From Volvariella volvacea V23 (Eukaryota; Basidiomycota; Agaricomycetes; Agaricales; Pluteaceae): DNA of 64,000 nucleotides. A program made the translations under genes and the position numbers. Below are positions 58,135 to 64,000 of the stretch, piece after piece. The stretch spans positions 527,472-591,471 of the forward strand of contig KB722736.1 of the NCBI GenBank assembly GCA_000349905.1, given 5' to 3'. The notes under the pieces were generated by a model. That model was given only the letters and a program-made list of their open reading frames with translations. It did not search any database and was not told the DNA's origin. The first letter of the stretch is position 1. Every line of letters begins with the position of its first letter.

Positions 58135-60290
58135 ATGCCTACCAACTCTTCCTCCTACCGTATCAGCTACATGGATTTCCGTCGTGAGTTGGCCTCGAAG
58201 AAGCCTCCCAAATTTATTTTTGGCTACAACGCAAGCTATTCGCCTTCCACTCGAGAACCGAAGTTCTACGATACGCATATGCATGAAGAGCTTCTTCTGA
58301 GGCATGTCAAGGATATCCCTAGTCTTCCAGATTTCTTCACTTGTTGCGCGCTTGACGTTATCAAAGCTAAGTCTGATGCCCAGAGGGCGTATGCCTTGGA
58401 AGAAGTAACCCGGGCATGTATACCATGGGAGCAGGCCACAATTTCTATTTCCGACGAGAAGGACCTCCAAGATGCAATCAGGGATCAAATTGGACAATTA
58501 CCATTGGGTGTCGCATCACTCTTATTGTTTGGTAATCCTAAAGAGTTTACGTTGGATAATCCACCTGCTGCAGCGTTTAGCGTAACGGGTGCCAAGGGGA
58601 AATTGGATCTATATTGTGGCATTGGCCAGAATGCAGGTGCAATGACGGACCTCAAGTTGGTCAAGAAAATACTGGACACGAGAGGTGCGAGCCTAATGGC
58701 CTGGGAGTTAAAGGTCTTGTTGCTGGGGACCTGGACACTATGACCGCTGTCATCTCTCAGGAGGGCCCGTATCACTGGATACGTTGTAAGAAATCCTCTG
58801 CTGCCTGCTCCAAGTTCTGTCACTGGTCGTCAAGGCACGAAATATCAGTGAGCGGGGCACCTACTGGTCCTGATGCGGATTTACCTATGAAGCTAGCCAC
58901 GACGCAGCCCCTCAAGAACCAGGTGAGATGACCATGCCTTGTCTTTATCAGCTATTTGTGGGACTTACAATAACTCGTGGCTTAAAATTGTATCCTCAGA
59001 CTGTTAGGGATTCTGTATCTGCAAGCGAGAATATGAAAGAAAGTCAACTACAAAAAGGAAGATGGGTTTGTCAACAGGTAAGCAAGTTCATACGTTTATG
59101 CTGACCCGCATCGATCAAGTGCATGTATTTTAATATAATGGTAGGTTTGGGCTGGTGCCGTTGCTTCAGACACTACGTTAGTTGTCATTAGAAGCGGGGC
59201 ATGGGAAATCTATGGAATTCGTATCCGCAAGACGCAAACACTGCTGCTCTCTCCAGTTATTAACGTGCAGAAGCAACCGGACTACCTCCTTCTGCAAGCA
59301 GGGCTCGTCATCTTTGCCTATAATGATGCAGTAGAACGCGCTAAAGCTTGGAATCGCGGCGTGAATCCTTTCCAATCTTTGGAGTACGATTACCCGCGTA
59401 TGAAATCACGTAAACCCAAAGCTATAGGGCCTGAGGTATGTCGATGTTCTCCTACATACCCTCAGTACTAATATCCATGTCAGGAGACCCATTTTGACAT
59501 AGAAGCAACATTTAAAGGCGGGGTCAGCCGAATCCAGCTTGCTGACTCGGGCCACGATTACTTCCCGATCGAGTCGTCAAAAATGAACTTCACGCGGGAT
59601 CCAGAGTTTACCGAATCTGATCATGTGAACTTTACTGGGCCACCTCAAGCGGTCCTGCAACTACAAGAGGATCGGTCTGGTCAATCGGAGAATGTGTGTG
59701 AGGGTGTTTTAACAGTGCTGGGTCATCAATATAGGGTAGTTGTGAAAATGGCGCAAGCAGATGCTGGCGTGGAACATCTAGAAAATGAATACGCCGTCTA
59801 TTGCGAACTTAGCAAATCACCAGAAATTAGGAGGGGTTTGGCTTGGAGTTTGGGTTTATATAAGCATGAAGTCGAGGTGAACACACAGTCCTCGATGGCA
59901 GGAAGCTATCATTGCCTGTGGGTGATGATATGGGGAGGGAAGGACCTAACAAGGTATAAGACGATCAGTGATGAAGTTGGGTGAGTTTCTGAACTTGACT
60001 ATTCAAATCTTTTATTGATGAGCCGAAAACACAGGGCACGATTCAAAGGTATACTCTCTCGTGTCCATAAAACCGGATGGGCACACGGGAAGTTAGAAGC
60101 GAAGCACCTGCTTTGGGATAATGTTACAGAAACTATTACGATTTTAGGTTGGGGCCACAGTCAGAAAGTGGGCAAGAACAGTAAGCTTCAGAGAGGGGAC
60201 TACTACCGGCTGAAGAGTATACTAAAGCGTCGCGAGAGAGGCCGAAAAAAAGAAGCAGAGAAGCGGAAAGCTTTGGCGCAGAGGGCGTAG
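58135..60290 (+). CDS. pseudokinase-domain protein with possible PD-(D/E)xK-like N-terminal region
   Basis: Exons 58135-58713, 58761-58922, 59000-59077, 59145-59435, 59484-59980 and 60035-60290; 620 residues. The C-terminal ~170 residues follow a protein-kinase fold: a lysine in VVVKMAQ, a glutamate in EHLENEYAVYCEL, and VHKTGWAHGKLEAKHLLWDN where HRD has become HGK (553-555). GWG (574-576 reads GWG) stands where DFG should be. Catalysis is therefore unlikely. Upstream, KGKLDLYC (D158) followed 33 residues later by MAWELK (E191, K193) could be the D...ExK core of a restriction-endonuclease-like fold. This is an inference from spacing only. The layout resembles FunK1/Crinkler-type fungal proteins, some of which pair nuclease-like and kinase-like domains. 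The next gene is an intact kinase of similar type. Confidence 0.65.
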
Positions 60291-60419
60291 AATGTAGTTT
60301 AAAGAGAGTTGTATAGTAACCTGTAAGCCCGCCACTGGGTGCCTTGCTCCGTGTGAATAAAGTAGCAGCTGCCCTGAATTACGATATGTTGATGAATCTC
60401 CTTTAGCCATCATCACATC

Positions 60420-62724
60420 ATGGAAAGCCTGGAGGATTATTTCAACACCATTTTGCGTGGACTAACATCATCAACGACAAACTTGGAGTTTGCGAAACCA
60501 AACTCTCCACCTCTCCCTTAACATATTTCGATAGGCATGTCGACAGTCGGCTGACACTCATCACTGTACAACCACTACCTGAACTCGTCCCCACACTACT
60601 TCATTTATGCGACACTACGACATCTTCGTACAAAGAAAAGCACTTAAATGTGAAGCTACTCGATCCCACGTATTGGCAGGAAAAACGGGCTTTCTCCATC
60701 GACGACACAGCTGACAGCATTGTGAGCTATTGCCACTCAGCGAGCATTGTACTCCATCAATGTGTCTCGGCCATGCTTTTCCATCCAGATGTATTCCTGA
60801 GGTTTCCAATCGTGGCTGGTGGCACGCTTCGGAGAGAGCGAGAAACAAGTCTGGGAACGGCAGCAGCAACCATCCGACTACTATGCCATCGATACGGGAC
60901 GGAGGGCGGTGCTAGGTTGGGTGATTCCCTCAAGCACAAGATGGGCGAATTAGAAAAACATTACCCAAATTTGGCGGTATGGTACTTCTTGAGCTCATCG
61001 GATGGGAGAGACGAGCAAATCATCCGAGATCTGGGAGGAACACGAGCTCGAAAGCCGAGGTGGACCACTTCACAAGCGGTAGGAGACATCCCCTCAATAG
61101 CTTCTGCTTCGGTACCTCCAGACGCGCCTTCACCACCTTGGGCCACTTTGATCTATAATCGGGAGAATACGGCGCCTGTCCATCGGTGCCGCTCAACGCA
61201 TCAACAGCCGCGACATCAATGGTCTAATGTGGTAATCCCTGGTAAACCAAAATATAGGTATGCGCATAGCAAACCATATAGACCTCGAGTTGATGATTAC
61301 CTTCAACGGGGCTGGATTCACGCGGTGAGAGAAGATTCGACATTTCTCATCTTCCATTGTGGACGATATGAACGAATTGGAATTCGACATCGAGCAAGTC
61401 AAACACTTTACCTCAGTGAGGTGATCGATACGACCAAATTTGAGCTATATGGAAAAGTGCAAATTGGGCTGTACATTGCAATCATCCAGGATGCAATGTC
61501 ACGATTAGACGAACGTTTGAAGCAAAAGACCATCATCCCAAGCGATCGTACCCTTCGAAAGCGCAAGAGAGGGTTGTCACCAGGCAAAATGAGTAAGCGA
61601 TCAAGAAATGGCACAACTTTCGAGTCCTTGGAACGGGGAGCAGATGCATTGCATGAAGTATCACCAGCAGTAAGTACAGTGCTCCGCATTCATCGTGTAT
61701 GATTGTTTATTCTTGATGCTTATGTCTTCAGGAAATGAGGCAGCAGACCAAAGACCGGAAATTGGCGTTGGTGATCTTTTGTCACGACCACTACCACCGC
61801 TCTCCACGTCCTGCTTCTTTCCTTCGCCGCGAGGTTATCCACTCCAAGGGTCGGCTCATCATGACTGACTTTATTCGTCCCAATCCAAAAAACGAGTACC
61901 CTCCCTCATCTTACATGGCCGTGACGGTTGGTAACTATATCGGGTTTGGTGCTAGCGGTGCGGTTCACCAAGCCACGGTATCAATTAAAAGGAGAGATAA
62001 CTCGACCTCTCTACTCAGCAAAGCCGCAGTGAAGGTAGTGACTAAAGATATCGCAAAATGGAGGCTGGAAAGAGAGTATTGGGTTTATAAAACTCTAGAG
62101 GATGCTAAAGTAGATGGGATACCAACGATTTTTGGACTTTTCCAAGATGTCGAAGAGGGTTGGATGATGCTAGTTATGTCGCACACGGGGAACACCCTCC
62201 GTTCACGCAAGGCATCACTGAAGGCTGAAGAGCAGCTTGTTTCCAAAGTCGAGAGGTTTGTTCTTCGAATACTAAATTGGTTATGCTCACTTCACTCACA
62301 ATGGTAATTTAGAGAGGGATTTCTTCGCATTCTTGGACGGATCCATGATGCTGGTGTTCGTCATCGTGACCTGAGATGGGAGAATCTCACAATCGATGAA
62401 GATGGTCATCCATACATCATCGACTTTGGTGCAGCCCATGTAGACGTTGTGAAGAAATCTAGAAAAACAGAGCAAGAAGTAGAGAGGATGAAGCTATTGC
62501 TGGATGGCGATGAAGATGCGAACAAGATCTCGATATCGCGGTCGGATTACGATTCAGACGCAATGGAATCGCGAATACGTTCGCTCCCTAGGCACCTACG
62601 ATCACTCCTCGGCCCCGGTATAGGAATTCAACTTGGACTCGGATACAGAATCTCTAGATACATACTCAAGTTCAGACGTGGGCTCAGACATGAGCTCAGC
62701 CTCGGTCTCGATCTCAACATCTGA
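60420..62724 (+). CDS. protein kinase-like protein (FunK1/Crinkler-type), catalytic motifs present
   Basis: Exons 60420-60487, 60535-61669, 61732-62255 and 62313-62724; 712 residues. The first 400 residues are helical-looking and unassigned (PYWQEKRAF-type segments, DYLQRGWIHAVREDSTFLIF, KRKRGLSP). The kinase part has a glycine loop GFGASGAV at 472-479, Lys502 in AAVKVV, HRD at 593-595 with Asn600 (HRDLRWENL), and DFG at 613-615. It is probably a small-molecule or protein kinase of the fungal FunK1 type. The first intron (60488-60534, donor GTTTGC) is inferred because the ATG exon and the long exon are out of frame without it. The 3' end is uncertain: another frame after 62620 reads an acidic Ser-rich tail (DSDTESLDTYSSSDVGSD) ending at 62741, so an extra intron or a frameshift may exist. 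Confidence 0.65.
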
Positions 62725-63140
62725 TTCTGTTTACGAATAAGAACATTTATTGGATTACACTGAGTGGCGAAAAACAGGAAAAACCGTCAAGTACTGTAGC
62801 AAACCATTACTGTCTGCCAGATATCATTATAGACCATTGTATACCGCCAAAAAAAAATACGCCCTGTTGTCTCTTTCCGTAGCCGCAGTGGACTAGCTTA
62901 TCCACTCGCTTCCAACTCTAAATCGTCGGGTTATGCGGAGACCGTCGACTTTTCATGAGTACAACTGTAGCAACTGTTCCATAAGCGTAGGAGTTACTTG
63001 TACCGGGAATATAGTAGAAAAGATACACGGTTGGCGTGTTTGGAGTGCTCCATCCTGTCCTAGTAAGGTTTATTTATCGATTGAGATCATACTGCTAAAG
63101 TCGAGTATCACCTGAGTTGCTAATTGAGTGGTCTTGGTCC
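62725..63140. other. intergenic, no supported gene
   Basis: About 0.4 kb after the kinase gene. Contains a run of nine A at about 62850 and no coding features. Confidence 0.45.
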
Positions 63141-63795
63141 CCGTCACTGAACTATAAATGGTAAGAAATGTCGGTTTACTTACAAGAGCATGGCAAGGGG
63201 ACGCGCAGAGGGCGATGCGATTGCCTTTGCCTCATATCATTATGATCACTTGTACTGTGCCGCTACCGTCAGATTTGTTGGTTTTTACATGACGTGTGGG
63301 TACATATCTGGGGGGAGACGAAGTGGAGGAAGGATCGTGCCCCAACTCATGTTTTCTTCACAGGGTTCAAGATCAGTGAGTATATGCTTGATAGTGATGG
63401 CAAAAAGCTCACCTCTGCCATTCAGCCTCGTTTCCACTTCATTTTTCTGCTTTACACCCTGCTGTACTGGGCTAGAGTCGGTTGTCAAGCACTGGAGACG
63501 AGTTAGTACTCACTCAGGTATTTGTCTGGTCACGTATTGCCGCATACTATATGCAGCAGCTCTGACACGCGAATCGTAGCGCCTTCCATTAGGAAGCCTT
63601 TGAGGTCGAAATGCGATGGGGTTTAGTTTGCAATGGTTGCATGGAATACATATCATAGACACCACACTCATGCGTTCTTCGCCAAGATGAGCTACTAGAA
63701 ACCAGCGCCCTCAGTTGTGTTGCAAAGGGGTTGATTACGGAGCTTCACAGATCAGTGAGGCTAGAGAACAAGTTGTGTTTCGCAGGATGTTCACT
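63141..63795 (+). repeat. diverged repeat, right copy, with ~530-bp insert
   Basis: Block one at 63141-63201 and block two at 63733-63795 match 54449-54509 and 54535-54597. In the left copy the blocks are about 25 bp apart; here about 530 bp separate them. The insert contains an open frame at 63190-63579 with no recognised domain and no clear terminal repeats or target-site duplication. Confidence 0.5.
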
Positions 63796-63808
63796 ATAGT
63801 GGCAATTA

Positions 63809-63988
63809 AGGTTGATATTCAACCTGATACAGGGTGATTTTCACTTTTCAATATGCACCCAGGTTGATTTCGGAGCAACCTGTTGATGGGGAATAATCAC
63901 CCTCTAAAAAGCAACCTTAGCAAAGGTTGATTATCGCCCCATGTTTGGTGATTTGACCACAGGTTGATCACAGGTCGAAAATCAACCT
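63809..63988. repeat. clustered AGGTTGAT / ATCAACCT words
   Basis: Starts with a perfect inverted repeat AGGTTGA-TAT-TCAACCT at 63809-63825. AGGTTGAT recurs at 63861, 63924 and 63961, the reverse word ATCAACCT is at 63981-63988, and related words (GGGTGATTTTCAC, AATCACCC, TTGGTGATTTGACC) lie between them. The array continues to or beyond the right edge. It could be the end of a mobile element, an old minisatellite or a cluster of binding sites. Confidence 0.55.
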
Positions 63989-64000
63989 ATGGACTTAAAC

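Noticed and set aside
63190..63579. Plus-strand 129-codon frame in the insert of the right repeat copy
   Set aside because: Cys/Ser-rich translation without domain, paralog or splice support.
1..64000. Possible secondary-metabolite cluster, CRISPR-like array or intact transposon
   Set aside because: No polyketide/peptide synthetase, P450, terpene cyclase, spaced direct repeats, reverse transcriptase, integrase or transposase frames were found on either strand.

Overview
The window is nuclear DNA of a filamentous basidiomycete, most likely an Agaricomycete. Nearly every gene is split by short introns (about 45-100 nt, GT...AG). The gene families are ones typical of mushroom-forming fungi: F-box proteins opening with an IDEEIA-LEAQI coiled coil, caleosins, leaderless single-span Cys-rich membrane proteins, FunK1/Crinkler-like kinases and small secreted Cys-rich proteins. 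I saw no rRNA, convincing tRNA, CRISPR array, reverse transcriptase, integrase or transposase. Gene models were built by hand from reading frame, splice sites and comparison between paralogs.

Layout. (1) 1-2.6 kb, minus: the 5' part of a PSP1-domain gene that runs off the left edge. (2) 4.6-9.8 kb: three F-box paralogs in a row, one heavily broken, one with two in-frame TAG codons, one intact. (3) 12.0-16.3 kb: three secreted six-cysteine proteins, each with signal peptide, propeptide, dibasic site and Cys domain; all three genes carry a 7-nt micro-exon. Two of them form a convergent inverted pair. (4) 16.5-25.4 kb: two intact caleosins, two caleosin relics, a glycoside hydrolase family 5 fragment, and a multi-frameshifted pseudogene of a large uncharacterised Agaricomycete family. 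(5) 25.7-31.9 kb: a divergent pair sharing a 369-bp promoter, namely a P-loop kinase and a 12-exon GH71/GH99-like protein with a very long Pro/Gly tail. (6) 31.9-37.4 kb: a gene-poor gap. (7) 37.5-43.8 kb: a zinc-finger transcription factor and a bromodomain/BAH protein of the RSC1/RSC2 type. (8) 45.4-54.0 kb: three tandem Cys-rich single-span membrane proteins with identical seven-exon structure and a PPPYSP motif in each cytosolic tail. (9) 54.4-64.0 kb: an orphan MYST acetyltransferase C-terminus, a MYND zinc-finger gene, a pseudokinase/kinase pair, a diverged repeat pair bracketing these genes, and an AGGTTGAT-rich repeat at the right edge.

Housekeeping genes (PSP1, P-loop kinase, GH99-like, zinc finger, RSC) are single and intact. 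The stretches between them are accessory DNA in which lineage-specific families have been copied locally and are at all stages of decay. The most interesting items are the conserved 7-nt micro-exon with the pre-pro-protein layout of the secreted family, the PPxY-bearing membrane protein triplet, and the pseudokinase/kinase pair whose first member has a possible nuclease-like ExK site.
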